A stretch of 37,217 nt of DNA from Alphaproteobacteria bacterium (GTDB lineage Bacteria > Pseudomonadota > Alphaproteobacteria > SMXS01), in contig SMXS01000030.1 of NCBI GenBank assembly GCA_004356955.1, positions 1 through 37,217 on the forward strand, in the 5' to 3' direction. Both the position numbers and the translations under genes were made by a program. The first letter of the stretch is position 1. Each line of letters opens with the position of its first letter. Below are positions 15,855 through 25,828 of this stretch, piece after piece. The notes under the pieces are model-generated. The model did no database searches and was not told where the DNA came from. It worked only from the letters and a program-made list of their open reading frames with translations.

Positions 15855-17720
15855 TCAACCGCGGCGTCTGGCCCGGCGGCCTTTTTTGATCAGGCCTTTG
15901 TTGTGGTCTTCGTCGAACAGTTCTGCCAGCTGGTCGGTGATGGCGCCGCCCAATTGTTCAGCGTCTGTGATGGTGACGGCCTGCTTGTAATAGCGGGTCA
16001 CGTCATGGCCGATGCCGATGGCAACCAGTTCGACGGCTGACTTGGTTTCAATCCAGTTCACCACCCGGCGCAGATGCTGCTCCAGGTAATTGGCAGGGTT
16101 TGCCGACAGGGTGCAGTCATCTACTGGGGCCCCGTCCGAGATGACCATCAGAATGCGACGGGCCTCTGTACGAGCCAGCATGCGGTCATGGGCCCATAGC
16201 AAGGCCTCGCCGTCGATGTTTTCTTTCAGCAGGCCTTCTTTTAGCATCAAGCCCAGATTGCGTCGGGCGCGACGCCACGGAGAATCGGCGCTTTTATAGA
16301 TGATATGGCGCAAATCGTTCAGGCGACCGGGGTTGGACGGCTTGCCGTTTTCCAGCCACTTTTCACGCGATTCGCCGCCCTTCCAGGCGCGGGTGGTAAA
16401 GCCCAGGATTTCGACCTTCACATTGCACCGCTCTAGCGTGCGGGCCAGTACGTCGGCGCAAACAGCCGCAATGGTGATGGGCCGACCGCGCATCGAGCCC
16501 GAATTATCGAGCAACAACGTCACGACCGTATCGCGGAAGTCTGTGTCTTGTTCCATCTTGAAGGACAGCGGCTGGGAAGGGTCGGTGACCACACGGGTCA
16601 GACGCGCCGTGTCGAGAATGCCTTCTTCCAGGTCAAAGTCCCAAGATCGATTTTGCTGCGCCATCAATTTGCGCTGCAGGCGATTGGCCAGCTTGGCAAC
16701 GACACCCTGCAAATTATCCAATTGCCGGTCCAGTTGCGTGCGCAGGCGTTGCAGCTCTTCTGGGTCACACAAATCTTCAGCGCCTATGATTTCGTCATAG
16801 GTTTCGACAAATGTCTTGTAATGCAGGTCGGCCTTGGAATTGCGGCCCATTTCCGGGCGCCATGGGGCCTCGCCTTCGCTGTCGTCGTCGCTGTCTTTGG
16901 CGTCCATGTCCATTTCGGTTTCGATGGTCACCGTTTCCATGGATTCTTCATCGCCCATGTCTTCGCGCATTTCGACATCGGTGGGTGAACTGCCATCCGG
17001 GTCCATCTCTTCGGACGTCTCGCCTTCGCCGTCTGATTCCATCTGTTGTGAGGAATCGAGTTCGTCGTCAGAAGCCGTCGGGTCGGCCTCGTCGCCCAAT
17101 TCGTCTGCCAGGTCCAGATCACGGATGACCTGCCGGATGGCCCGGGCAAATTCAGTCTGGTCCTCTACTGAATTCATCAATGAGTTCAGGTCTTTACCCG
17201 CTTTCATCTCGATCATATTGCGCAACAGATCAACCATCGACCGTGCCGCGATGGGTGGCTTGTGACCAGACAGGCGTTCGCGAACCATAAAGCCGACAAC
17301 GTCCGCCAACGGAATTTGGTCGACGGTTTCGAACTGGTCATAGCCACGGGCGGCGGTCTCGGCCTCTAGATTGGCCTCCAGATTGCGCGCAACGCCTTCC
17401 ATCATTTCTGCACCAATCGATTCGACACGCGCCTGTTCGGCCGCATCAAAGATCGATCGGGCGGTTTCGCCTGTTGGGTACAGGCGTGTGTGGATGGCAT
17501 CGTCATGATGTTTGATCCGCAGGGCCATGGCGTCGGCTGCACCCCGAATACGGGCGGCCTCAACGGGTGTCAGGTCCCGCGAGGGCAGGGGCAATTTGCC
17601 CGGCCCCGGCACGTTTTGGGCACTAAAAGTCACTTCCATCTCGGCGTCCTCGGCAATAGAGCGCGAGGTCGCGGCAATGGCTTGCTTAAAGGGCTCTACC
17701 AGATTTTCCGGTATGGACAT
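15855..17720 (-). CDS. cobT: Aerobic cobaltochelatase subunit CobT
   Basis: With CobN and CobS, CobT inserts cobalt into hydrogenobyrinic acid a,c-diamide in aerobic B12 synthesis. The 621-residue length is normal. It has a helical N-terminal part, a strongly acidic Asp/Glu/Ser-rich linker (about residues 210-290), and a C-terminal von Willebrand A domain whose metal site is DNSGSMRG. It follows cobS by 24 bp and ends the dnaJ-like > cobS > cobT operon. CobN is not in the window. Confidence 0.96.
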   Translation of the reverse strand: MSIPENLVEPFKQAIAATSRSIAEDAEMEVTFSAQNVPGPGKLPLPSRDLTPVEAARIRGAADAMALRIKHHDDAIHTRLYPTGETARSIFDAAEQARVESIGAEMMEGVARNLEANLEAETAARGYDQFETVDQIPLADVVGFMVRERLSGHKPPIAARSMVDLLRNMIEMKAGKDLNSLMNSVEDQTEFARAIRQVIRDLDLADELGDEADPTASDDELDSSQQMESDGEGETSEEMDPDGSSPTDVEMREDMGDEESMETVTIETEMDMDAKDSDDDSEGEAPWRPEMGRNSKADLHYKTFVETYDEIIGAEDLCDPEELQRLRTQLDRQLDNLQGVVAKLANRLQRKLMAQQNRSWDFDLEEGILDTARLTRVVTDPSQPLSFKMEQDTDFRDTVVTLLLDNSGSMRGRPITIAAVCADVLARTLERCNVKVEILGFTTRAWKGGESREKWLENGKPSNPGRLNDLRHIIYKSADSPWRRARRNLGLMLKEGLLKENIDGEALLWAHDRMLARTEARRILMVISDGAPVDDCTLSANPANYLEQHLRRVVNWIETKSAVELVAIGIGHDVTRYYKQAVTITDAEQLGGAITDQLAELFDEDHNKGLIKKGRRARRRG

Positions 17721-17744
17721 GACGGCTAACCAAACAAGGGCAGC

Positions 17745-18749
17745 TTAGGCCGAGGCGGCCGCAGCGGCTTTTCTAACAAGTGATTCTGGCAATTCTATAC
17801 CAAAAACGCGTTGGTAATATTCAGCAACCAAAGGCCGTTCCAGCTCGTCACACTTGTTCAGGAAGGTGACACGGAACGAAAAAGCCAGGTCGTTGAAAAT
17901 CTCGTTGTTCTGGGCCCAGGTAATGACCGTCCGCGGTGACATCACCGTCGACAGATCACCATTCATAAAACCAGCACGGGTCAGATCGGCCACACGCACC
18001 ATCTTGTCGATGATGTCGCGCCCTTCTTTATTGCCAAAGCTGGGGTTCTTCAACAGGACGATGTTGCACTCGGCTTCATGTTCCAGATAATTCAGGGTTG
18101 TGACGATATTCCAACGGTCCATCTGGCCCTGGTTGATCTGTTGTGTGCCGTGATACAGCCCCGTTGTGTCGCCCAAACCAATGGTGTTGGTGGTCGAGAA
18201 CAGACGGAACGATGGATGCGGGTGGATCACTTTGGATTGATCCAGCAATGTCAGGCGTCCTTCGGCTTCCAGAATACGCTGGATCACGAACATCACGTCC
18301 GGGCGGCCGGCATCATATTCGTCAAATACCAGCGCAATCGGGTTCTGAATGGACCAAGGCAGGATCCCCTCGCGGAACTCTGTGATCTGCTTGCCTTCTT
18401 TCAGCACGATGGCGTCCTTGCCGATCAAATCGATACGGCTGATATGACTGTCGAGGTTGACGCGCACACAAGGCCAGTTCAGGCGGGCCGCGACTTGTTC
18501 GATATGGGTGGACTTGCCGGTACCGTGATAGCCCTGCACCATGACGCGGCGGTTATGGGCAAAGCCAGCCAGAATGGCCATGGTGGTTTCGTGGTCAAAC
18601 AGATAGGCGTTATCAAATGGCGGCACATGTTCATTACCTGCCGAAAAGGCAGGGACTTTTAAATCTGTATCGAGGCCAAATACCTCACGGACAGAAACCT
18701 TGATATCCGGCTTTCCGTTATTGCCGATCGTAGTAGATTCGGTGCTCAT
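17745..18749 (-). CDS. cobS: Aerobic cobaltochelatase subunit CobS
   Basis: The 334-residue AAA+ ATPase forms the chelatase motor with CobT. The Walker A is [10 protein letters not shown] and the Walker B is LVFDEYDAG. The N-terminal segment KVSVREVFG is typical of CobS. It lies 10 bp after the dnaJ-like gene and 24 bp before cobT, so the three are one operon. Its product supports the B12-dependent mutase in this window. Confidence 0.97.
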   Translation of the reverse strand: MSTESTTIGNNGKPDIKVSVREVFGLDTDLKVPAFSAGNEHVPPFDNAYLFDHETTMAILAGFAHNRRVMVQGYHGTGKSTHIEQVAARLNWPCVRVNLDSHISRIDLIGKDAIVLKEGKQITEFREGILPWSIQNPIALVFDEYDAGRPDVMFVIQRILEAEGRLTLLDQSKVIHPHPSFRLFSTTNTIGLGDTTGLYHGTQQINQGQMDRWNIVTTLNYLEHEAECNIVLLKNPSFGNKEGRDIIDKMVRVADLTRAGFMNGDLSTVMSPRTVITWAQNNEIFNDLAFSFRVTFLNKCDELERPLVAEYYQRVFGIELPESLVRKAAAAASA

Positions 18750-18759
18750 CGATCTTCTT

Positions 18760-19479
18760 TCACGTCGAGTTCATCAAATGGCTGCTTTTAACCAAATGAG
18801 AATACGCAGCAATGACTTGACGCAATTGTTCCTGAGCGCGAATGCTCTGGTTGTCGGGGTCATTTGTGCTGCCATTCGCATCGGGGTGGAAGCGTTTGAC
18901 CAACTGCTTATAGCGTTTTTTAACGTCTTGCAATGTTGCCGTGGCATTCAGCTCTAATACTTCCAGCGCTTTGCGATCATCAACGGGCAATCTGCGCCTT
19001 GCGGCTGTCTCGACATAGTCGTCCAGTGTCATCTCGATGGGGTCAGGCACTACCCGAAAAGTGGCGGCTGCGGCCCGAATATGGCCGGTCTGATCCGACG
19101 CCTTTAAACCCGGTCGCTGTTGGCCTGGCGCGGGCCCTCGCGGGCCATTGCCTATGGGCCCTCGCGGGCCGTTGCCCATGGTCCCTTGCGGGCCGTTGCC
19201 AATGGGCCACGTAGGGCGGTCCCATTTGGCAGTAGACCTGGCCATGGCTTGGTATTCGTTGGTTTCCATGCCGTCGAAATAGTTCCACGACTTGTTATAG
19301 TCGCGCACATGGCTGAGGCAGAACCAGAAATAATCGCGCAAATTATTGCGATCGCGCGGCGCACGGTGCACACCGGCACCATCACATTCCGGCCAGTCGC
19401 AGTCGCACTCTGGGTCGGGCTCGGTCAGGCGATGGTTTTCGCCCCGTCCTGACCTGCTATTTGAGTTGTAGTCTGCCAT
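18760..19479 (-). CDS. J-domain (DnaJ-like) protein
   Basis: The 239-residue protein has a C-terminal J domain with the HPD motif (FHPDAN), which stimulates Hsp70/DnaK. The N-terminal region carries [10 protein letters not shown] and WFCLSHV, a conserved Cys/His set in alphaproteobacterial relatives that may bind metal. A Gly/Pro/Asn-rich linker (GNGPRGPI repeats) joins the two. I chose the ATG at 19479 ([11 protein letters not shown]), where the family signature begins; the track's start adds 39 unlikely residues. It is first in the cobS-cobT operon and divergent from bolA. Confidence 0.9.
   Translation of the reverse strand: MADYNSNSRSGRGENHRLTEPDPECDCDWPECDGAGVHRAPRDRNNLRDYFWFCLSHVRDYNKSWNYFDGMETNEYQAMARSTAKWDRPTWPIGNGPQGTMGNGPRGPIGNGPRGPAPGQQRPGLKASDQTGHIRAAAATFRVVPDPIEMTLDDYVETAARRRLPVDDRKALEVLELNATATLQDVKKRYKQLVKRFHPDANGSTNDPDNQSIRAQEQLRQVIAAYSHLVKSSHLMNST
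19141..19212 (-). repeat. 24-bp tandem repeat in dnaJ-like gene
   Basis: Three imperfect head-to-tail copies of a 24-bp unit (CGGGCCGTTGCCCATGGGCC-type) encode repeated GNGPRGPI in the linker of the J protein. A partial fourth unit precedes them. Copy changes stay in frame. Confidence 0.85.
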
Positions 19480-19538
19480 AGCCAGATTATGATGGCCGCC
19501 ATGCCATTTGAAAAGCTGATAAAATAGGACATTTACAC

Positions 19539-19799
19539 ATGAGCGTCGCCAGTGACATCGAACAAAAACTCCGCGATGCCCTGTCACCCACGGCATTGGA
19601 AGTCACCGACGATTCGCATCAACACGCTGGCCATTCGGGCGCCAGTCCAGGCGGCGAAACCCACTTCAGCGTCAAAATCACCGCCCAAGCGTTCGAAGGC
19701 CTGAACCGCGTTGCCCAACAAAGACTGGTCTACAAGATACTGGCAGAAGAAATGGCCGGGCCGGTACATGCTTTGGCAATAGAGGCAAAAGCCGGCTAG
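19539..19799 (+). CDS. BolA-family protein
   Basis: The 86-residue protein has the BolA fold: a histidine-rich loop (DDSHQHAGH) that can bind an Fe-S cluster with a monothiol glutaredoxin, then FSVKITAQAFEGLNRVAQQR. The family acts in Fe-S trafficking and stress response. AGGA lies 8 bases before the ATG. It is divergent from the dnaJ-like gene, and its TAG overlaps the stop of the convergent permease gene in a shared CTAG. Confidence 0.95.
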   Translation: MSVASDIEQKLRDALSPTALEVTDDSHQHAGHSGASPGGETHFSVKITAQAFEGLNRVAQQRLVYKILAEEMAGPVHALAIEAKAG

Positions 19800-20677
19800 C
19801 TCTCGAGTACAAACAACAGCAAAAACGGCAACAGCACAAAGGCCATGGCAGTCGACAGGATGACCGTGCCGGCGACTTCTTCGGGGTTTTTGCCGTAGCG
19901 TTGGGCGAATAGGTAGTTGAAGACGGCGGCGGGCATCGAACACATGATCAGAATCACGCCGCGCATGACGCCGTCAATATCTAACAGCCAGACCAAGAAC
20001 AGACCGCTGGCAAAACCAACACCCAATCGCAGCAGCGACACGATCAGGCTGTTGCGCAGATTGACGATCCCATAGCCGGCCAATGAAACGCCCAGCGTTA
20101 TCAACATCATGGGGATCGAGATGTTGCCCAACAGCATGGTCGTGTTTGTCAGCCAGGCAGGGACCTCGACATTGATGGCCATCACGACGACAGAAAGCAG
20201 TGTTGCGTAGATGATGGGGGATCGCAGCATCGTCACCAGCGAAAAATGCCCGGATGCCAACCACGGCGAGACGGTGAATTGCAGGGTCGCGGTCACGACG
20301 AAAAAACAAAGACCCATGCCCAGGCCAACGTCGCCAAAGGCGAACAGGCAGATGGCCAGCCCCATATTGCCGCAATTGGGGAAGATCACCGGCGGCAGGC
20401 CGGAATCACGTGGTATGCCCGTTGCGCGCAGGGTGACATAGCCCACGCAGACCCATATCAGGGTTGCAGCCAGAGTGATAAGGGCGATCTCGCCAAATTG
20501 TGACAGGGGAAAGTCGAGGGTCGTCAGACGGCTGAACACCAGGCAGGGGGTGGTGATATTGGTCAGCAATCGCGTGATGATGGCCGTGTCATAATCATAC
20601 CCCATGCGCGCCCAAGCAAAGCCCACGGCGGCGATCAGAAAGACCGGGGCAATGATGCTCAGTAGCTCAAGGATCAT
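19796..20677 (-). CDS. AEC-family transporter
   Basis: The 293-residue inner-membrane protein has about ten hydrophobic helices in two halves, typical of the auxin efflux carrier family, whose bacterial members move malonate and other carboxylates. Typical segments are FPNCGNMGLAI and MPAAVFNYLFAQRYG near the end. Its ATG overlaps the corC stop by 4 bp, so translation is coupled. The substrate cannot be read from sequence. Confidence 0.9.
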   Translation of the reverse strand: MILELLSIIAPVFLIAAVGFAWARMGYDYDTAIITRLLTNITTPCLVFSRLTTLDFPLSQFGEIALITLAATLIWVCVGYVTLRATGIPRDSGLPPVIFPNCGNMGLAICLFAFGDVGLGMGLCFFVVTATLQFTVSPWLASGHFSLVTMLRSPIIYATLLSVVVMAINVEVPAWLTNTTMLLGNISIPMMLITLGVSLAGYGIVNLRNSLIVSLLRLGVGFASGLFLVWLLDIDGVMRGVILIMCSMPAAVFNYLFAQRYGKNPEEVAGTVILSTAMAFVLLPFLLLFVLES

Positions 20678-21972
20678 GAATTGGCATTCCGGTCAGATTG
20701 ACCGTTGGCGGTGTTTTCACTGGGGGTAACGCGCACGGTTGTTATCTGGTTGCGCACCTTTTGCATGATCTCGAACTTGAAGCCTTTGAACAGGAATATT
20801 TGCCCTGGGTCTGGGATAATTTTGGCTTCGTCGATAATATAGCCTGCCAGGGTGGTGGCCCGGTCGTCGGGCAATTCCCAGCCGAATTCGCGGTTAAGGT
20901 CGCGCAGGGGTGTGGTGGCGTCGATGATCAGGCGACCATCGCTTTGTGCGCGAATGGTTTCGTCATCCAGATCATGCTCGTCGGCAATGTCGCCGACAAT
21001 TTCTTCCAAAATATCCTCGAGCGTCACCAGGCCCATGATCGCGCCATATTCATCAACAACAATGGCAAAATGGCTGCGCCGGTCGCGAAACGCGTTCAGC
21101 TGTTCGCGCAGGGTGGTGGTTTCAGGGACGAACCACGGCTTTATAATCAAGGCCCGCAGGTCCAGCGTGTCTTCATTCCGACCCCGCAATGCCTTGAGAA
21201 CATCCTTGGCGTGGACAATGCCGATGATGTTGTCGGGGTCATCTTCCCACAGGGGTATGCGCGTGTGCGGGCTGTTGACGATCTCTTCAACGATTGCGCC
21301 GGTGGGTTGGCCTGCATCAATGGTTTGCATCGCGCGTCGATGGATCATGATCTGCGAGACCAAAATTTCGTCCAGGTCCAGAATGCCCCCCAACATATCG
21401 GTATGGGGTTTGATCATGCTGCCTTCACGGGCATGCAGGTCCAACGTGCCGCGCAATTCATCCTCGGCAGAAAAGACCGCTTTCGAGGCGCTGGCATCGA
21501 CACCAAAAAACTTCAGCGTCGCCCGCACAATGGCCTGAATAGCCGTGGTGATCGGGGATAATACGGGGACCAGCCACCGAATAATCGGGGCAACACGTAG
21601 CGCGCTCTGGTCAGGGTTGGTGATGGCATAGGTTTTTGGCAGGACTTCGGCAAATATCAGCACCAGGGCTGTCATGGCAATACTGGCGACGACAACGGCA
21701 TAGTCGCCCATCAAGCGCGCGAACAGGGTGGTGGCCAGGGCTGTGGCCACGATATTGACCGCATTGTTGCCCAGCAAAATTGTACCCAGCAGGCGCTCTT
21801 TGTTTTCTTGCAGGTGCTCAACGATTTTGGCGCGTTTGTCGCCTTCTTTGGCCATCAGCAATATGCGCGCGCGCGACGCGGCCGTCAGTGCCGTTTCAGA
21901 CCCCGAGAAAAAGCCCGACAGCAACAGTAAAATCACAATCGCAATGATCGTGGCAATGGTTTGAGTATCCAT
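20674..21972 (-). CDS. CNNM/CorC-family protein (HlyC/CorC hemolysin-like)
   Basis: The 432-residue membrane protein has an N-terminal DUF21/CNNM domain (about residues 1-190, LSGFFSGSETAL), then two CBS domains (about 205-335) with IVVDEYGAIMGLVTLEDILEEIVGDI, and a C-terminal CorC/HlyC transporter-associated domain. The family is linked to magnesium or cobalt homeostasis; the name hemolysin is historical. It starts 5 bp after aroB in the aroK-aroB-corC-AEC operon. Confidence 0.93.
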   Translation of the reverse strand: MDTQTIATIIAIVILLLLSGFFSGSETALTAASRARILLMAKEGDKRAKIVEHLQENKERLLGTILLGNNAVNIVATALATTLFARLMGDYAVVVASIAMTALVLIFAEVLPKTYAITNPDQSALRVAPIIRWLVPVLSPITTAIQAIVRATLKFFGVDASASKAVFSAEDELRGTLDLHAREGSMIKPHTDMLGGILDLDEILVSQIMIHRRAMQTIDAGQPTGAIVEEIVNSPHTRIPLWEDDPDNIIGIVHAKDVLKALRGRNEDTLDLRALIIKPWFVPETTTLREQLNAFRDRRSHFAIVVDEYGAIMGLVTLEDILEEIVGDIADEHDLDDETIRAQSDGRLIIDATTPLRDLNREFGWELPDDRATTLAGYIIDEAKIIPDPGQIFLFKGFKFEIMQKVRNQITTVRVTPSENTANGQSDRNANS

Positions 21973-21977
21973 GACGA

Positions 21978-23108
21978 TTAATGTGCGCTATCTGCCAGCG
22001 CCTGTTCAAGAACATCTTTGACCATGGCATCAGGCACGCCGCTTTGCAGGCATGCCTGGCCAATGCCCTGGGCGACCACAAAGGTGATCTCGCCTTGTTT
22101 AACCTTTTTGTCCTGCATCATGTGGCCCAGCAATGTCTCGGCGTCAAAATCGGCATCGGATATCTGGTTTGGCCGGGTCATCAAGCCAACCCGGTCGAGA
22201 TGGGCTTTGACGATGGGCGCGACGCTGTCATCACACAGGCCCAGCCTGGCTGATAGTTCGAAGGCCATGACCATGCCCATAGCGACGCCTTCGCCGTGCA
22301 ACAGGCGGTCGGAATATCCAGTTGCGGCCTCTAACGCGTGACCAAATGTATGGCCCAGGTTCAAGAGGGCGCGCTGTCCGCCTTCGCGTTCATCAGCCGC
22401 TACAATAATTGCCTTGGCGCGGCACGACACAGCGATGGCGTGCTGCAACGCCTGGCTGTCGCGCGCCAACATGCGCTCGCCATTGTCGCCCAACCAATAA
22501 AAAAAGCGTGCATCATTGATCAGCCCATATTTCACCACTTCGGCATAGCCCGCCAGCATCTGGCGTTGGGACAGGGTGTCGAGGGTCGCCATATCGGTCA
22601 GAACCAGTTTGGGCTGGTGAAAAGTACCGATCAGGTTTTTGCCATAGCTGGTGTTGATGGCCGTCTTGCCGCCGACCGAACTGTCGACTTGTGCCAACAG
22701 GGTGGTGGGGACCTGAATGAAGTCGATCCCCCGGCGGAAGATGCTGGCAGCAAAGCCCGTCAGATCACCGATGACGCCACCGCCCAGGGCGATGATGGTG
22801 TCCCCGCGTTCTATTTTTGCCTCAAACAATTGTGCCAACAGACTTTCCAACTGGGCAAAAGACTTGGTGCTTTCACCAGCGGGCAACACGATGGATGTGT
22901 TGGATATGCCCGCCGCCTCAAGGTTTCGCTGCAAACTATCCAGAAAGTGCGGCGCGACCTGGTCGTCTGTGACAATGGCTGTCACCGGGCGTTTCAGCAG
23001 CGGCGCAATATAATCCGCCGCCTTTTCCAACAGACCGATGCCGATGTGGATGTCGTAGGACCGACCCGCCAGGTCTACATTGATCGTATCGATTTCGTGA
23101 CTAGTCAT
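21978..23108 (-). CDS. aroB: 3-dehydroquinate synthase
   Basis: The 376-residue NAD- and metal-dependent enzyme converts DAHP to 3-dehydroquinate, step two of the shikimate pathway. The NAD-binding GGGVIGDLTGF, the PTTLLAQVDSSVGGKT segment and metal-site histidines in LNLGHTFGHALE are present. It overlaps the 3' end of aroK by 8 bp, indicating coupled translation. Confidence 0.98.
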   Translation of the reverse strand: MTSHEIDTINVDLAGRSYDIHIGIGLLEKAADYIAPLLKRPVTAIVTDDQVAPHFLDSLQRNLEAAGISNTSIVLPAGESTKSFAQLESLLAQLFEAKIERGDTIIALGGGVIGDLTGFAASIFRRGIDFIQVPTTLLAQVDSSVGGKTAINTSYGKNLIGTFHQPKLVLTDMATLDTLSQRQMLAGYAEVVKYGLINDARFFYWLGDNGERMLARDSQALQHAIAVSCRAKAIIVAADEREGGQRALLNLGHTFGHALEAATGYSDRLLHGEGVAMGMVMAFELSARLGLCDDSVAPIVKAHLDRVGLMTRPNQISDADFDAETLLGHMMQDKKVKQGEITFVVAQGIGQACLQSGVPDAMVKDVLEQALADSAH

Positions 23109-23673
23109 GACTGTTACCCCAATGATCGTTCAGGGCCTTGATGATGGCCTCAACCACATCCTCGTGGGCACCGCCATCGCTTTTGACGCGGATGTCTGCC
23201 TCGGCATAGGTCGGATAGCGCTCGGCCGCCAGACGCGTCAGAATTTCCTCTGGGTCGCCGGTCTTCAGCAAAGGGCGGTTGTTCTTGCGCCCGGTGCGTT
23301 CCAACAGTACCGAGACATCGGCATCCAGCCATACTGAGGTCGACTTTTCCTTGATGGACGCGCGCGTGTCTTCATTCATGAAGGCGCCGCCGCCGGTGGC
23401 CAGCACCTTTGGCGTGTCATCCAACAGACGCGAAATTACCTTTTTTTCGCCTTCGCGGAAGGCAGGTTCGCCAAAATTCTTGAAGATCTCGGGGATCGTG
23501 CAGCCTGCTGCTTTTTCGATCTCGGCATCGGCATCCATGAAGTCGATACCCAACTCGCGTGCAAGGCGGCGGCCGACTGTCGTTTTGCCAGCACCCATCA
23601 GGCCCACCAGAACAATCGTCTGGCGCGGATCGGGGCGGTGCAGTGTTTTTGCGATCAGTCGTGTATCAGTCAT
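23101..23673 (-). CDS. aroK: Shikimate kinase
   Basis: The 190-residue enzyme phosphorylates shikimate with ATP. The P-loop is GLMGAGKTTVG (about residues 24-34), DADAEIE binds shikimate and magnesium, and ATGGGAFM matches the GGG shikimate-binding segment. I chose the ATG at 23673 (MTDTRLIAK) because it fits the family; the track's start adds 37 residues with no similarity I recognise. The upstream SD (AAGG) is closer than usual. First gene of the aroK-aroB operon, divergent from the small membrane protein gene. Confidence 0.96.
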   Translation of the reverse strand: MTDTRLIAKTLHRPDPRQTIVLVGLMGAGKTTVGRRLARELGIDFMDADAEIEKAAGCTIPEIFKNFGEPAFREGEKKVISRLLDDTPKVLATGGGAFMNEDTRASIKEKSTSVWLDADVSVLLERTGRKNNRPLLKTGDPEEILTRLAAERYPTYAEADIRVKSDGGAHEDVVEAIIKALNDHWGNSHD

Positions 23674-23784
23674 CGCCTTGGGGTGTATTATCGTTTCCAG
23701 TTTCGCAAGATCGCCATAATCTACACGAACGACCAGCGCTTGTAGACAAAAAGGAACTGGTCGTGACCGATTGATCGCTGGCAA

Positions 23785-24018
23785 TTGCGCCTACCGGTGG
23801 TGCCAGGCGTTGAAACCCTTATATTGAAACAGTACACTGAATTTTCAGTCATTCTTGAATGGGAAAAAGCGTTGGGAAACAATAAGAAATTTAGCTTCAT
23901 TATCGGCGGTATTGCTGCCCTTCTGGTCGCATTGCTGGTCTTTTTGACCCTGTGGGACCCACCCGCGCCGAGCCAGGAAATTCAAAAAGATGTGACGGAT
24001 GATCTCTTTGCGTCCTGA
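23785..24018 (+). CDS. Small single-pass membrane protein, unknown function
   Basis: The ORF has one transmembrane helix (FSFIIGGIAALLVALLVFLTLW) followed by a short acidic tail. I do not recognise it. The start is uncertain: the track uses TTG at 23785, but a later TTG at 23872 with GGGA upstream would give a 48-residue protein of basic N-end, helix and tail. It overlaps the start of the 609-residue exported protein by 20 bp, so the two are probably co-expressed ahead of xerD. Confidence 0.5.
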   Translation: MRLPVVPGVETLILKQYTEFSVILEWEKALGNNKKFSFIIGGIAALLVALLVFLTLWDPPAPSQEIQKDVTDDLFAS

Positions 24019-25828
24019 ACCGATGCTGCACCGCTTGCTCCCAGCTTTACTGGTGGCCTTGCTGTTGCAGGGCGGCCTGTCGATGTCGGCACATGCGCAG
24101 ACGAATGATGCAGCAGGTCCTACCTCGATTGTACCCGGACCAGCTGCTGCCGAAATATCAGACAGCCAGACCGGTCCGATTGTCCTCGACGCTGACGTTA
24201 CCTCGGCGCCGCTGACCAATCTGGACCCGGCAGGGATGGGGCTGTTAACCCCGTCCAATGGCGGTTTTGCCCCAGATATGTGGGCGGGCAGTGACAGAGA
24301 AATCGTGACCGCTCTGATGCAGGTAGTACCGGCCAACACCAATTCGCCAACCATGCAAATGTTGTTGCGGCGCCTGACCCTGTCGACGGCGACACCACCC
24401 CAGGGCGCCGGGTCAAATTTGGCTTATCTGCAGGCCAGAATAGAACGCCTGTATCAGGCAGGCGGCTTGCGCTATCTGATTCCGCTGTTTCAGCAATTGC
24501 CGTCGCTGGTCGAAAGTTCGGTCCTGGCGAAAATGCAAACCGAAGTGGCCCTTTTGGCAGGCGACACCACAGATGCTTGTGCGTTGGCAGAACAAGCGAA
24601 CTACCAGCATGAAGACGTCTTTTGGCTGCAGATGCAGGCCTTTTGTTATGCCGCCAGCGGAGACTACGGTGGGGCTAGCTTTGCCCTGGATATGGCGCAG
24701 GAACTGGGCGACATCGATGCCGACTGGTCCAGCGTCATGCGCTTCCTCGCCGTGCCGGAAGACCAGCGCCAGGGCCGGACGCCCAAAATTAAAGAAGATG
24801 TCGACCTGACACCGCTGATGCTGATCAGTCTGCGTGCTGCGGCCATAAAGGTGCCAACAGCAGCTGTCGAGCAAGCCAGCCCCATCATTTTGCAGGCCAT
24901 CGCCAGCGCCGAGAGCACGTCTGACGACACCAGACTGTTGGCTGGTTCACTGGGGCACGAACAAGCGGCTTTATCCAACCGGGCGCTGGCTCGGGTGTAT
25001 GGGGCGATTTCTATCCCTGTAGACCAATTAGATCAGGCACTGATGATGGATGCTGCAGGCGACAGCGCCATGACAGACGCCACTTTGTACCAGGCATCTG
25101 CCCTGGCCCAAGACGCGCCTTTGCGCCTGCAATTGCTGGGCATGATCTGGTCCAAGGCGTTGGCCAAGGGTGACCTCGTCAACGCTGCCCAGATGACGGG
25201 AAAATTGACCCAGGCTATCGTACCAAGCACCAATCTGGCGGCTGCTGCTGCGACAGCGGCACGGGTGTTGATTGCCAATGGCGATGTCAAACGCGCTATG
25301 GGCTGGTACTGGGTGCTGCGCAGTGCTGCGGCCAATGGGGATGCCGATGCCACCACTGACCTCATCGGTCTGTGGCCCCTGATGCAGATGGCCGCCGGGT
25401 CCAGCCAATTCCCGTGGACGAGGGATATTTTGGACGTCTGGTGGCAGGCGCAAGCTGTTCATCCCGGGGCGTTGCGCTATGAACGTGGATTGCGGACTTT
25501 TTCAATATTTGAGGCCCTGGGCCAACAGGTGCCAGCGAATTATTGGGCTGAGCTGGCGGCGATAGAGAATGGCCCCACCAGCGAAACAGTGAACAGCATT
25601 GACCTGTTGCGGCTGCGTGATGCCGCGCGACAGGGCTTGCTTGGGCAGACCGTGATGTTGGCGTTGATATGCCTGGGCGAAGGTGGCCCGGCCAATGCGG
25701 ACCCAATAATGTTGGATGAAGTGATGCGGTCGCTGAGTGCTGTAGGGATGGCGCAGGAGGCCCGATCAATGGCGCTGGAAGCCATGATCGGGGCCGTGAT
25801 CGGGGCCGCAATCGAGAATGACCTTTGA
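23999..25828 (+). CDS. Large exported protein of unknown function
   Basis: I do not recognise this 609-residue protein. It has a signal peptide (MLHRLLPALLVALLLQGGL...SAHAQ, cut near residue 34), so it is periplasmic or secreted. The mature part is Ala/Leu/Gln-rich and helical, in segments that resemble TPR/Sel1-like solenoids, but no repeat is clear. Only two Cys (CALAEQ, AFCYAA) lie near residue 200, plus one near the end. The true start may be the ATG at 24023, where the signal peptide begins. Its TGA overlaps the TTG of xerD, so it is coupled to the recombinase gene. Confidence 0.75.
   Translation: MISLRPEPMLHRLLPALLVALLLQGGLSMSAHAQTNDAAGPTSIVPGPAAAEISDSQTGPIVLDADVTSAPLTNLDPAGMGLLTPSNGGFAPDMWAGSDREIVTALMQVVPANTNSPTMQMLLRRLTLSTATPPQGAGSNLAYLQARIERLYQAGGLRYLIPLFQQLPSLVESSVLAKMQTEVALLAGDTTDACALAEQANYQHEDVFWLQMQAFCYAASGDYGGASFALDMAQELGDIDADWSSVMRFLAVPEDQRQGRTPKIKEDVDLTPLMLISLRAAAIKVPTAAVEQASPIILQAIASAESTSDDTRLLAGSLGHEQAALSNRALARVYGAISIPVDQLDQALMMDAAGDSAMTDATLYQASALAQDAPLRLQLLGMIWSKALAKGDLVNAAQMTGKLTQAIVPSTNLAAAAATAARVLIANGDVKRAMGWYWVLRSAAANGDADATTDLIGLWPLMQMAAGSSQFPWTRDILDVWWQAQAVHPGALRYERGLRTFSIFEALGQQVPANYWAELAAIENGPTSETVNSIDLLRLRDAARQGLLGQTVMLALICLGEGGPANADPIMLDEVMRSLSAVGMAQEARSMALEAMIGAVIGAAIENDL

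Noticed and set aside
20698-21561. 287-aa and overlapping 228-aa plus-strand ORFs
   Set aside because: Antisense to the CNNM/CorC gene; compositions typical of shadows.
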